IMG/VR virus record: IMGVR_UViG_3300024346_009773
Span: 1 to 37,545 of that record
Source: a virus
DNA length: 37,545 nucleotides
Strand: one strand, 5' to 3'
Positions 13,639-21,320 of the stretch are shown here, one piece after another; position 1 is the stretch's first letter; each line of letters opens with the position of its first letter. The notes beneath the pieces were generated by a model. That model saw nothing but the letters and a program-made list of their open reading frames with translations. It was not told where the DNA came from and did no database searches. The position numbers and the translations under genes are program-made.

Positions 13639-14493
13639 ATGAAAATTAGAAAACTCGGAGATAAAAAGTGGAAAGTTGTACTTTTTCAAGGATCACCAAG
13701 AGATCCTGATACTTGTTCAGGTATGGTTTCTAAAACACATAAAATAGTTGATTATGTTTTAGAAAAATGGTCACCATTTATAGAATTTAAAGTTATTGAT
13801 TTATCAGTCAATAATTCAAAAAAACCTAACATACAACCTTGTAAAGGATGTGTTTCTACTGCTGGCGGATATCATTGTCATTTCCCTTGTTCTTGTTATT
13901 ATAAAGGAAATAAAGAACCTGATTTACTTTCAGAATTAAATGTTTATGAGTTATTACAAGATAGTGATGCATTTCTTATATTTTCACCAATTCATTGGCA
14001 TTCACTTACATCTCAAATAAAAACTCTTTTTGATAGATTAGTTTGTGTTAATCAAACATTAACATTAGAAGATGCTAGAAAATTGATGGGAGAAGATATT
14101 AAAAATTCAAAAGTTACTGGTAGTTTATCAAAATCTGGTAAAAATGATAATATGTTAAGAAATCATTTAGAAGGAAAAGTTTCTGGATTTTATGTACATG
14201 GTGATGACGGAGCCGATGATTATGAAGGTAAAGAATTACCTGAATCATATTCAGATGTATTTGATGATGGATTCTCAAATAATCCAAAAAGTGTAGTTAT
14301 GCCATTTATTATGCAGTTAAAATACTCTGGTGTATTTGTACCAGACCAATTAATAGAAGCTTTTTATACAAATAAAGAGATGAACTATTATTTAGCAAAT
14401 CAAACAATAAACAAGAATAAAGAGTTCTTTGATAGAGCTGATAACTTGTTAGAAAATTTATTAAACTATTTAGATGAAACTAAAAAAGATTAA
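13639..14493 (+). CDS. NADPH-dependent FMN reductase-like / flavodoxin-fold protein
   Basis: 284 residues. KVVLFQGSPRDPDTCSGMVSK (GSPR at 18-21) is the FMN phosphate-binding loop of flavodoxin-like reductases, followed by VIDLS at the second strand. A Cys/His cluster, PCKGCVSTAGGYHCHFPCSC (about 69-88), resembles the Cys motifs of iron-sulfur flavoproteins but is longer. LLQDSDAFLIFSPIHWHSLTSQIKTLFDRL (about 110-139) is the conserved core helix-strand region. The C-terminal third is less typical. Expected to transfer electrons from NAD(P)H through FMN; the acceptor is unknown. Its end overlaps the next gene by 20 bases. Confidence 0.75.
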   Translation: MKIRKLGDKKWKVVLFQGSPRDPDTCSGMVSKTHKIVDYVLEKWSPFIEFKVIDLSVNNSKKPNIQPCKGCVSTAGGYHCHFPCSCYYKGNKEPDLLSELNVYELLQDSDAFLIFSPIHWHSLTSQIKTLFDRLVCVNQTLTLEDARKLMGEDIKNSKVTGSLSKSGKNDNMLRNHLEGKVSGFYVHGDDGADDYEGKELPESYSDVFDDGFSNNPKSVVMPFIMQLKYSGVFVPDQLIEAFYTNKEMNYYLANQTINKNKEFFDRADNLLENLLNYLDETKKD

Positions 14494-14980
14494 AGAGTTT
14501 TTCGATACTGAAGATTGGAAAGACAAATATGAGATACCTTATCTTAAAGGTGAGATAGGAGATGAAATTTCTAAATTTCAAAAAATACCTTTCAATAAAA
14601 TTGGTACAGAAACAACTGAATCATTTTTTGAAAATATTATTTTAGAATATCCAATACTTGGTAAATTTAAAAATAAAGTAATAAATCTTGATGGTGATAA
14701 AATGATTGGGATGTTTGCAACATCATACAAACCTATAGAAGAGAAAGGTCATAAATTAGAATTTTACGCACAATTGGGTATTTATTACTCTGATGTTTAT
14801 TATGGTATTCATATTATTTTAAGGAATCTTCAAGACGTGAATAACGAGAACTGGGAAGTTTTTGAATACGAAGTTGAAAATACTAAAGAAGCTTTTGGAA
14901 TAATTGATTCTTTTATGATGGCTTGTGATAAACTAAATATTATAAAACCTGAAGATAAATTTTCTATTCGAAGAAATTAA
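14474..14980 (+). CDS. Hypothetical protein
   Basis: 168 residues, not recognised, beginning MKLKKIKEFFDTEDW. The middle is mixed alpha/beta, with KLEFYAQLGIYYSDVYYGI and a preceding MIGMFATSY segment, and the end is helical. The ATG lies inside the last 20 bases of the flavoprotein gene, so the two are co-translated. The stop codon overlaps that of the convergent YgjV-like gene. The start resembles, loosely, the MKxIKxF pattern of the window's minus-strand genes. Confidence 0.6.
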   Translation: MKLKKIKEFFDTEDWKDKYEIPYLKGEIGDEISKFQKIPFNKIGTETTESFFENIILEYPILGKFKNKVINLDGDKMIGMFATSYKPIEEKGHKLEFYAQLGIYYSDVYYGIHIILRNLQDVNNENWEVFEYEVENTKEAFGIIDSFMMACDKLNIIKPEDKFSIRRN

Positions 14981-15189
14981 TCTTTTTTAATCAAATGATA
15001 AATATTAACTAATATAACACCACTGTTCAAAAGAATTAGTGGTGTTCTTCCATGATAAAAAGAGTAAACTAAAAAAATTAAACATCCTACATTATTTAGT
15101 ATTCTTAACCACTTTACATCCTTGACTACAAAGGACATAAGTATTATAACTGAGCCTATATAAGCCATTATTTCCATATAATTATCCAT
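14977..15189 (-). CDS. YgjV-like small inner-membrane protein
   Basis: 70 residues from the ATG at 15189. Three hydrophobic helices cover most of the protein: IMAYIGSVIILMSFVV (8-23), LRILNNVGCLIFLVYSFYHG (29-48) and ILLNSGVILVNIYHLI (53-68). The pattern of a Gly-Ser first helix, then KW-LRILN-x-G, then LN-x-G is characteristic of the YgjV family of membrane proteins found in Flavobacteria. Function in the host is unknown. It is the only minus-strand gene in this stretch. A related AT-rich box, TTTATATATAT plus TTTG, precedes the ATG. Confidence 0.6.
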   Translation of the reverse strand: MDNYMEIMAYIGSVIILMSFVVKDVKWLRILNNVGCLIFLVYSFYHGRTPLILLNSGVILVNIYHLIKKD

Positions 15190-15224
15190 CAAATATATAT
15201 AAACTTTAAAAACACTTTAAAAAC

Positions 15225-15260
15225 AAAAACACTTATTTTGATATAATAAGTAGGTTTTTA
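15225..15260. other. Intergenic inverted repeat
   Basis: ACTTATT-TTGATAT-AATAAGT (15232-15252) is a perfect 7-bp hairpin. Flanking AAAAAC and GTTTTT extend it with a short internal mismatch. It lies in the gap between the YgjV-like and MgtC-like genes. Possibly a terminator or regulatory RNA element. Confidence 0.4.
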
Positions 15261-15268
15261 TAGTGATT

Positions 15269-15317
15269 AAAGATCCGGATAAAATTAATAAATTAATTTT
15301 TGTTCGGGTCTTTTTTA
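15269..15317 (+). terminator. Long hairpin terminator upstream of the mgtC-like unit
   Basis: The outer stem AAAGATCCG / CGGGTCTTT (15269-15277 with 15305-15313, one G-T pair) encloses an inner AAAATTAAT / ATTAATTTT stem. It is followed by a T run to 15316. No upstream plus-strand gene is close, so it may insulate the promoter at 15325 or end an unannotated short RNA. Confidence 0.6.
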
Positions 15318-15324
15318 TTTTAAC

Positions 15325-15332
15325 TATATTTG
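15325..15332 (+). promoter_or_regulatory. -7 element TATATTTG
   Basis: TATATTTG directly follows the hairpin at 15269-15317 and lies two bases before a short ORF (15335) and 33 bases before the MgtC-like start at 15366. Confidence 0.55.
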
Positions 15333-15334
15333 TA

Positions 15335-15385
15335 ATGAAGATTAACATTATTGATAAATACAATTATGTTAATAGATTTTTATAA
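15335..15385 (+). CDS. Possible leader peptide before the mgtC-like gene
   Basis: A 16-codon frame, MKINIIDKYNYVNRFL, begins two bases after a TATATTTG element and ends 20 bases inside the MgtC-like gene. Bacterial mgtC genes are controlled by leader ORFs, so the arrangement is suggestive. The frame is short and could be chance. Confidence 0.25.
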   Translation: MKINIIDKYNYVNRFL

Positions 15386-15827
15386 AGAGATTGAAATGTT
15401 GGCACCAATATCAATTAAGATAATAGTGGCAACTATATGTGGAGCTTTAGTTGGTTGGGAAAGAGAAGCTAAAAATAAATTTGCTGGATTAAGAACAAAC
15501 TTACTTATATGTGTTGGTTCGGCTATTTTTACAATTGGTTCTTTTTACGCAGCCGATTTATATAATATTGCTGATCCTACAAGGATATTATCTACTATCG
15601 TTACTGGTATGGGTTTCCTTGGTGGTGGAGTAATTATGAGAGATCATGATAAAATCATCGGAATTACAACCGCCGCTTTTATTTGGGTTATCTCCGGAAT
15701 AGGAATTTTATGTGGTATGGGTTTAATAGTTATACCAATAGTTTTAACAATAGGATTACTTTTAGTATCCAGATTTTTTGAAAAAGTAGAAAGACAAATA
15801 AGAAAAGGATTTGATGATAGAAATTGA
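15366..15827 (+). CDS. MgtC/SapB-family membrane protein
   Basis: 153 residues from the ATG at 15366. The MgtC signature is complete: GALVGWEREAKNKFAGLRTNLL, a Gly-rich helix, DPTRILSTIVTGMGFLGGGVIM, then ITTAAFIWVISGIGILCGMG. Four to five transmembrane helices are present. The C-terminal cytoplasmic ACT-like domain of Salmonella MgtC is absent, as in the short SapB-type proteins. MgtC proteins affect F-ATPase activity, membrane potential and low-Mg survival in bacteria; a phage copy might protect the energised membrane during infection (inference). It overlaps the next gene by 14 bases. Confidence 0.82.
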   Translation: MLIDFYKEIEMLAPISIKIIVATICGALVGWEREAKNKFAGLRTNLLICVGSAIFTIGSFYAADLYNIADPTRILSTIVTGMGFLGGGVIMRDHDKIIGITTAAFIWVISGIGILCGMGLIVIPIVLTIGLLLVSRFFEKVERQIRKGFDDRN

Positions 15828-16302
15828 AAGAAAGTTTTTACTAAAGGCAATGCCTGATATATTGCCAACCGAAGTGGTTAAAATAGACCAATTTTATTTT
15901 AAAAATAAAGATGGTGTTTGGGAAAGAGTTAGACAATGGAATTCTAACTTATATGGTAAAAGATGGATTCATACCATAAAAACTAAAATATCTGACTTTT
16001 CAAATGAAGAGGTTGAAAAAGATATCACTAAATTAGAATATGAAGAATTCAAAAAAGGATGTCGTGAAAACAAATCAAATTCTAGATACATTAAAAAAGA
16101 AAGATGGATTTATCCAGATGGTGATCTTTATTGGGAAGTTGATATCTTCAAAGATAAATGTCATATTGTAATTGCTGAGATTGAAATACCTTCAGAAGAT
16201 TATGATTTAAATATTCCAGAATTTATTTCCAAAAAAACTTTACTCGAAGTAACCGGTCAAAAACTTTTTAGTAACCGAAGCCTTTCTGTTAAGTTGAAAT
16301 AA
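15814..16302 (+). CDS. CYTH-domain (triphosphate tunnel) protein
   Basis: 162 residues from the ATG at 15814. The N-terminal EIERKFLL (3-10) is the defining signature of CYTH/TTM enzymes. Further tunnel-type charged strands are seen at RVRQW, HTIKTK, EVEKDIT, WEVDIF and IAEIEIP. CYTH enzymes hydrolyse or cyclise triphosphate-bearing substrates (inorganic triphosphate, thiamine triphosphate, ATP or nucleotides) with divalent metal in a beta tunnel. The substrate cannot be told from sequence alone. Translationally coupled to the MgtC-like gene by overlap. Confidence 0.8.
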   Translation: MIEIERKFLLKAMPDILPTEVVKIDQFYFKNKDGVWERVRQWNSNLYGKRWIHTIKTKISDFSNEEVEKDITKLEYEEFKKGCRENKSNSRYIKKERWIYPDGDLYWEVDIFKDKCHIVIAEIEIPSEDYDLNIPEFISKKTLLEVTGQKLFSNRSLSVKLK

Positions 16303-16305
16303 AAC

Positions 16306-16721
16306 TTATATAATTTTATCCATTATATATTCATTGTTTATTTTTGATAAATCTGTATATGGTATTCTTATCATTTTTATATTATTATATAAACAATATT
16401 CATTTTTAAATTTATCAACTTCTTTTTGGTCTTCAAATCTTTTTAATCCACCAAATCTATTAATAGGCTCAAAATGTAAAATTCCATTCCATCATATTCA
16501 ATAATTTTTGTTAAAATATTGTTTTCGAAAATTACAAAATCAAATCTTGGTGTGCCACCCTTATTAGTTTTTAATCCTTTTATAATAAATTGTTCCTCAA
16601 ATTTTATACCTATACTTTTTAATATCTTTGAAATTAATAACTCTCCTTTGGAAAAATTACACTTTGGACAACCTCTACCTCTTAATATCATATTTGGATT
16701 ATTAAACTTTATAATCTTCAT
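16306..16721 (-). pseudogene. Truncated, frameshifted relative of the 90-1325 endonuclease
   Basis: On the minus strand, after MKIIKFNNPNMIL, the sequence RGRGCPKCNFSKGE aligns with the zinc motif and SKGE of the endonuclease at 90-1325. It is followed by RFDFVIFENN and IIEYDG, matching the FDFYLP and IEFDG catalytic region. The frame then breaks between 16477 and 16490; the other frame continues as HFEPINRFGGLKRFEDQK to MIRIPYTDLSK and stops at 16306. The repeat modules upstream are lost. Decayed endonuclease gene, probably a relic of an intron-less homing invasion. It accounts for the 16303-16734 gap. Confidence 0.72.
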
Positions 16722-16734
16722 ATATATAAAACAT

Positions 16735-17289
16735 ATGGAAGATAAATTAGAATTGAGAATGTATGGGTTTGTCAACTACCAACTAACTGGTATACAAATG
16801 GGAATACAATTCTCACACGCTTTAACTGAATATAGTTTGGAAAATTTTCACTCAAATGAATATTTAGACTGGGTTAAGTATTGGAAGACCGTAATTTTAC
16901 TTAATGGTGGAACCACAAATAATAACTCCGAGAGATTAGGAACTCTAAATAAAACATATAATACTTTAATAGAGAATGATGTTATATGTTCATCATTTAA
17001 TGAGCCAGACTTGGGTGATCAAATGACCGCTATTTGTTTCATTATAGATGAAAAAGTTTTTAACAGAGAAGTTTATTTAGATTTTGGAGATTGGGTTATG
17101 GAAAATCATTTTCAATATTTAAAGAATAATATGTTAACTGATCGTAAAATTGAAAGAATGAGAAAAGACGGATACTTTTTAACTGGTAATGAAGACGAAA
17201 AAAAATTATACTCTGACTGGGTAGATTTTGTGGGTGGTGAAAAGAATGTTTTTCTTAGAGATTATTTAAAAAATGCAAAATTAGCTTAA
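16735..17289 (+). CDS. Conserved phage-type protein, possible peptidyl-tRNA hydrolase 2-like fold
   Basis: 184 residues from the ATG at 16735. The reading frame is open further upstream, but that part is antisense to the endonuclease remnant. TGIQMGIQFSHALTEYS (about 18-34), then KTVILLNGG, and FNEPDLGDQMTAICFI (about 89-104) follow the order of the Pth2 core (an x-Q-x-x-HA helix, a beta strand, then a D-x-G-x-T-x-I block). The similarity is loose and my assignment is tentative. The rest is charged helix. The start is preceded by an ATATATATA-rich stretch shared with the minus-strand remnant. Confidence 0.5.
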   Translation: MEDKLELRMYGFVNYQLTGIQMGIQFSHALTEYSLENFHSNEYLDWVKYWKTVILLNGGTTNNNSERLGTLNKTYNTLIENDVICSSFNEPDLGDQMTAICFIIDEKVFNREVYLDFGDWVMENHFQYLKNNMLTDRKIERMRKDGYFLTGNEDEKKLYSDWVDFVGGEKNVFLRDYLKNAKLA

Positions 17290-17673
17290 ATGAATAATTG
17301 GATTAAAATAGAAAGTGAGATATTTATTTGTATATCTAATGATCATCAAATTACCATTGATAATCAATGGACTACAAGTTATTTTTCATTTGATGTTAAA
17401 TCTAATATAAACTATCTACCTAAATTTTTAAATTATTATGATAATAAAATAAGTTTTAATTGGGAAGATAATAAATCAAGAGGAATAGGATCCTCAATAA
17501 AATTTTTTGATATATACAATGATGTTGTTACATTAACTGTAAGATCTAAAGAGTGGGGTATCAAAGATAAATCTTATGAAAGAAATCTAAGACTTGATGA
17601 AATACTACCAGTGGATAAAACTTATGATAATGATAAGGATATAATAAAATACGTAATAAGAAACCAAAATTAA
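17290..17673 (+). CDS. Hypothetical protein
   Basis: 127 residues, not recognised. It starts MNNWIKIESEIFICISNDHQ and has alternating beta strands throughout (TSYFSFDVKSN; GSSIKFFDIYNDVVTLTVRS), probably a small beta-rich domain, with a polar, Asp- and Lys-rich end. The ATG follows the preceding stop codon immediately, and the next gene begins eight bases after its own stop, so it is in one unit with the ClpC-like gene. Confidence 0.6.
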   Translation: MNNWIKIESEIFICISNDHQITIDNQWTTSYFSFDVKSNINYLPKFLNYYDNKISFNWEDNKSRGIGSSIKFFDIYNDVVTLTVRSKEWGIKDKSYERNLRLDEILPVDKTYDNDKDIIKYVIRNQN

Positions 17674-17681
17674 TTTTTAAT

Positions 17682-19805
17682 ATGACAATAAGCAATAAAC
17701 AAGAAGAGTACATTAAGAATGTACCTGATATTAGAATGGCTATCGAGGATGACGATGATGATGATAAATCATTCTCAGCATCTAAAAAGAACTCCGATAC
17801 TAAGTCTAAAACTCCGGTTTTAGATACTTATAGTCGTGACTTAACTAAGATGGCTGAGGAAGGTAAGTTAGATCCAATTGTGGGTCGTGAAAAAGAAATT
17901 GAAAGAGTTTCTCAAATTCTTTCAAGAAGAAAGAAAAACAATCCAATTCTTATTGGTGAACCTGGTGTTGGTAAATCTTCAATCGCTGAAGGATTAGCAC
18001 TTAGAATCGTTCAAAGAAAAGTAAGTAGAATTCTTTTCAATAAAAGAGTTGTGATGTTAGACTTAGCTTCTATGGTTGCTGGTACTAAATACCGTGGTCA
18101 ATTTGAAGAAAGAATTAAAGCTCTTATGGGTGAGATGGAAAAAAATCCAGATGTAATTCTTTTCATTGATGAGATTCATACTATGATTGGTGCTGGTGGT
18201 GCTTCTGGTTCAATGGATGCTTCTAATATGTTTAAACCGGCTCTGGCGAGAGGTGAAATCCAAATCATTGGTGCTACAACTCTTGATGAGTATAGAAAAC
18301 ACATTGAAAAGGATGGTGCTTTAGAAAGACGTTTCCAAAAAGTTGTTGTTGAGGCTGCTTCAGTAGAAGAAACAATGGAAATTATTGGTAACATTAAAGA
18401 TAAATATGAGTCACATCACAATGTTATTTATACACCTGAAGCTATAAAAGCTTGTGTTGACTTAACATCACGTTATATGACTGATAGATTCTTACCTGAT
18501 AAAGCTATTGATGCTTTAGATGAGTCTGGATCAAGAGTTCATATTTCTAACATTGTAGTTCCGAAAGAAATTACCGAAATTGAGAAAAAGATTTTAGATG
18601 TTAAAGAGCAAAAGAATGAAGTTATTCGTTCTCAAAAGTATGAAGATGCTGCTAAATTAAGAGACACTGAAAGACTTTTAAATGAGTCACTTGAAAAAGC
18701 AAGAAAACAATGGGAAGATGAATCTTCAAGAAACAAACAAATTGTTACAGAAGATAATGTTGCTGAAGTTGTTTCTATGATGACTGGTATTCCATTACAA
18801 AAAGTTGGCGAGAAAGAAAATACTAGACTTGCTAAAATGGGTTCTGAAATCTCTGGTAAAGTTGTTGGTCAAGATGAAGCTGTTAAGAAAGTAGTTAGAG
18901 CTATTCAAAGAGGTAGAGTTGGTATGAAAGATGCTAATAGACCGGTATTTAGTGGAATGTTAATTGGTAACTCTGGTGTTGGTAAAACTGAGTTAGCTAA
19001 ACAAATCGCTAAGTATTTATTTGACTCTGAGGATTCTTTAATCAGATTGGATATGTCTGAGTATATGGATAAAATTTCTATCTCTAGAATTCAAGGATCT
19101 GCACCTGGATACGTTGGGTATGAAGATGCTAATGTTCTTGATAAAATTAGAAGAAAACCTTATTCCGTTGTTCTTTTTGATGAGATTGAAAAAGCACATC
19201 CAGAAGTATTTAACTTATTCTTACAGATGTTAGATGATGGTCAAGTTACCGATTCTCACGGAAGAAAAGTAAGTTTCAAAAACTGTATTATTTTAATGAC
19301 TTCAAATGTTGGAACTAAACTAGTAAAAGACTTTGGAACTGGTGTTGGATTCTCTACAAAGAACAAAGAAAGTGTAAGAGAAGAAGAGATTAAAGGAATT
19401 TTAGAGAAAGAACTTAAAAACAAGTTTGCTCCTGAGTTTATCAACAGACTTGATGAGATTATTTACTTTAAAGATTTAGGTAAAAATGAAATTTTAAAAA
19501 TTGTTGACTTAGAATTAACTAAAACAGTTAAAAGAGCATCTGATATCGGTTATCCAATTGAGATCACTGATACTTTAAAAGAACATTTAGTTGAAGTTGG
19601 TTATGATCCTAAGTTTGGAGCTAGACCATTGAAAAGAGCAATTCAAAGATGGGTTGATGATATAGTTACTGATTATATTATTGAAAATAACCCTGATGAA
19701 GGAACTAAGTTCAATATTGACTACAACAAAGAAGATGATATTTCTTTTATCACAGTTGAAAAGGTTGAAAAACTAAAAAAGACAAGAAAGAAGAAAGAAG
19801 ATTAA
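17682..19805 (+). CDS. clpC-like: ClpC-like AAA+ protein unfoldase lacking the N-domain
   Basis: 707 residues with two AAA+ modules. D1: Walker A GEPGVGKS (92-99), Walker B FIDE (Glu164), sensor [17 protein letters not shown]/middle helical segment (307-350) carries YEDAAKLRD, as in ClpC. D2: Walker A GNSGVGKT (429-436), Walker [11 protein letters not shown] (Asp500, Glu501), TSNVG sensor. VGF at 555-557 sits where ClpC has its ClpP-docking loop. The usual N-terminal Clp repeat domain is missing; residues 1-45 are acidic and disordered. It probably unfolds proteins for host ClpP, or acts alone. No ClpP gene is in the window. Arginine CGT codons suggest strong expression. Confidence 0.9.
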   Translation: MTISNKQEEYIKNVPDIRMAIEDDDDDDKSFSASKKNSDTKSKTPVLDTYSRDLTKMAEEGKLDPIVGREKEIERVSQILSRRKKNNPILIGEPGVGKSSIAEGLALRIVQRKVSRILFNKRVVMLDLASMVAGTKYRGQFEERIKALMGEMEKNPDVILFIDEIHTMIGAGGASGSMDASNMFKPALARGEIQIIGATTLDEYRKHIEKDGALERRFQKVVVEAASVEETMEIIGNIKDKYESHHNVIYTPEAIKACVDLTSRYMTDRFLPDKAIDALDESGSRVHISNIVVPKEITEIEKKILDVKEQKNEVIRSQKYEDAAKLRDTERLLNESLEKARKQWEDESSRNKQIVTEDNVAEVVSMMTGIPLQKVGEKENTRLAKMGSEISGKVVGQDEAVKKVVRAIQRGRVGMKDANRPVFSGMLIGNSGVGKTELAKQIAKYLFDSEDSLIRLDMSEYMDKISISRIQGSAPGYVGYEDANVLDKIRRKPYSVVLFDEIEKAHPEVFNLFLQMLDDGQVTDSHGRKVSFKNCIILMTSNVGTKLVKDFGTGVGFSTKNKESVREEEIKGILEKELKNKFAPEFINRLDEIIYFKDLGKNEILKIVDLELTKTVKRASDIGYPIEITDTLKEHLVEVGYDPKFGARPLKRAIQRWVDDIVTDYIIENNPDEGTKFNIDYNKEDDISFITVEKVEKLKKTRKKKED

Positions 19806-19810
19806 AAAAG

Positions 19811-19844
19811 AAAAAGAGAGAGTTTTAAACTCTCTCTTTTTTTT
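19811..19844 (+). terminator. Rho-independent terminator after the clpC-like gene
   Basis: Stem AAAAAGAGAGAGTTT with the matching AAACTCTCTCTTTTT, a very short loop and a T run up to 19844. It separates the ClpC-like unit from the sugar cluster. Confidence 0.87.
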
Positions 19845-19874
19845 GTTATATAAATAACAAATTAATTTTAAAAT

Positions 19875-20609
19875 ATGAGTAATCATTTTACGATAGTTAT
19901 AAATGCTTGTGAACAACAAGATTGGATAACAAAATGTATAGAATCTTGTGTAACTCAAGACTATGATAATTATGAAGTTATAATGGTTGATGCTTTATCA
20001 ACTGATAAAACATATGAAATTGCTAAAGAGTTTGAATCTAATTATGAAAACTTTAAAGTATTTCAAAATGGAATCAGAGTTCCTCAAATTGCAAATATCT
20101 TGTTTTTGACAAAACAATCAAAAGATAAATCTATTATTGTTACAGTAGATGGTGATGATTATTTAAAAAACGATCAAGTTTTAAATAAACTAAATGATAT
20201 TTATACTGATGATATTTGGATGACATATGGTAACTTTGAAACTTTCCAAGGTCATAAAGCTGGTTGGGTTTATAAATATCCAGACATGATTATTGAGAAT
20301 AATTTATTCAGAGAGTACGATTGGTTAGCAACACATTTAAGAACATATAGAAAAGAGTTGTTTATGAAAATAAATGTCGAGGATTTTAAAAGAAATGGTG
20401 AGTGGATGTTTACAACCGGTGACCAAGCTTTTATGATACCTATGTTAGAAATGGCTGGGAAAAAATCTTTATTTATAGATGAACCACTTTATGTTTATAA
20501 TGATTTATTAGAAAGTAATGACTCAAATCAAAACCGTCATAAACAAATAGAGATGTCTAATTATATAAGAATGTATAAGAAGAAATATACACCATTAAAA
20601 AAGTTATGA
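19875..20609 (+). CDS. Family 2 glycosyltransferase
   Basis: 244 residues, GT-A fold. The N-terminal TIVINACEQQDWITKCIESC, then QDYDNYEVIMVDALSTDKT, is the classic GT2 start (strand, helix, then VDxxSxDxT). SIIVTVDGDDYL (about 89-100) holds the metal-binding Asp-Gly-Asp-Asp. GEWMFTTGDQAFMIPMLEM (about 176-194) forms the acceptor side. It opens the sugar cluster after a terminator. Cytoplasmic; donor and acceptor unknown. The stop codon overlaps the start of the next gene by four bases (ATGA). Confidence 0.85.
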   Translation: MSNHFTIVINACEQQDWITKCIESCVTQDYDNYEVIMVDALSTDKTYEIAKEFESNYENFKVFQNGIRVPQIANILFLTKQSKDKSIIVTVDGDDYLKNDQVLNKLNDIYTDDIWMTYGNFETFQGHKAGWVYKYPDMIIENNLFREYDWLATHLRTYRKELFMKINVEDFKRNGEWMFTTGDQAFMIPMLEMAGKKSLFIDEPLYVYNDLLESNDSNQNRHKQIEMSNYIRMYKKKYTPLKKL

Positions 20610-21277
20610 TAATAGGTAAGGGTCTTATTGCTAAAGCATTTGAAAAATATAATGATGATAATGATATCATCATATTTTCATCCGGTGTTTCAAATTCATC
20701 AGAAACTAAAGAAAGTGAGTTTGAAAGAGAAGAATCCTTATTAAAAGAACACCTATTACTAAATAAAAAACTAATTTATTTTAGTACGGTTTCTGTTATT
20801 GATGGTAGTTTAAAAAGTCCTTATATAAATCATAAGATTAAAATGGAAAAAATGATATCTGACAATCATAGTAACTATTTAATATTTAGACTTCCTATTG
20901 TTATTGGTAATAATGCAAATAAGATAACATTTTTTAATAGTCTTAAAGATAAGATTAATAATGGTGAAGAATTAAAAGTATTTAGTGTTGGTAGATACTT
21001 AATTGATATTGATGATCTTTCAGAAACATTACCTACACTAATTGATAATTATTCCGAAAATAATAAAACATTAAATATTTGTTTTGATAACTTTTCAAGT
21101 GTAAAAGAAATTATTAAACGGATGGAATTCTACCTGAATAAAAATAGTGAAAAAGTTTATATTGATTGTGACTCTAATACTATTGTTGATAATTATTATT
21201 TCAACAACTTATTCAAAAAGTCAAATGATTATAATGAAATTATATTTCAAAAATACTTAGTAAATAATAACTTTTAA
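20606..21277 (+). CDS. Divergent SDR-type nucleotide-sugar epimerase/reductase
   Basis: 223 residues, shorter than a normal extended SDR (about 300). The N-terminal MIIGKGLIAKAF is a reduced Rossmann glycine loop. FSTVSVIDGS (about 52-61), then YINHKIKMEKM (Tyr-x3-Lys), holds the Ser and Tyr-Lys catalytic residues. YLIFRLPIVIG matches the usual strand after the catalytic helix. It probably acts on an NDP-sugar in this cluster as a reductase or epimerase; divergence and length leave activity uncertain. Coupled by overlap to the GT2 upstream. Confidence 0.65.
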   Translation: MIIGKGLIAKAFEKYNDDNDIIIFSSGVSNSSETKESEFEREESLLKEHLLLNKKLIYFSTVSVIDGSLKSPYINHKIKMEKMISDNHSNYLIFRLPIVIGNNANKITFFNSLKDKINNGEELKVFSVGRYLIDIDDLSETLPTLIDNYSENNKTLNICFDNFSSVKEIIKRMEFYLNKNSEKVYIDCDSNTIVDNYYFNNLFKKSNDYNEIIFQKYLVNNNF

Positions 21278-21320
21278 ATAAAAAGTTATATAAATAATAT
21301 AAATATAAATAAAAATTAAT

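Noticed and set aside
16519-16734. Open N-terminal extension of the 16735 gene giving a hydrophobic leader
   Set aside because: It is antisense to the endonuclease remnant, which explains the lack of stops. The family-like sequence starts at MEDKLELRMYGF (16735).
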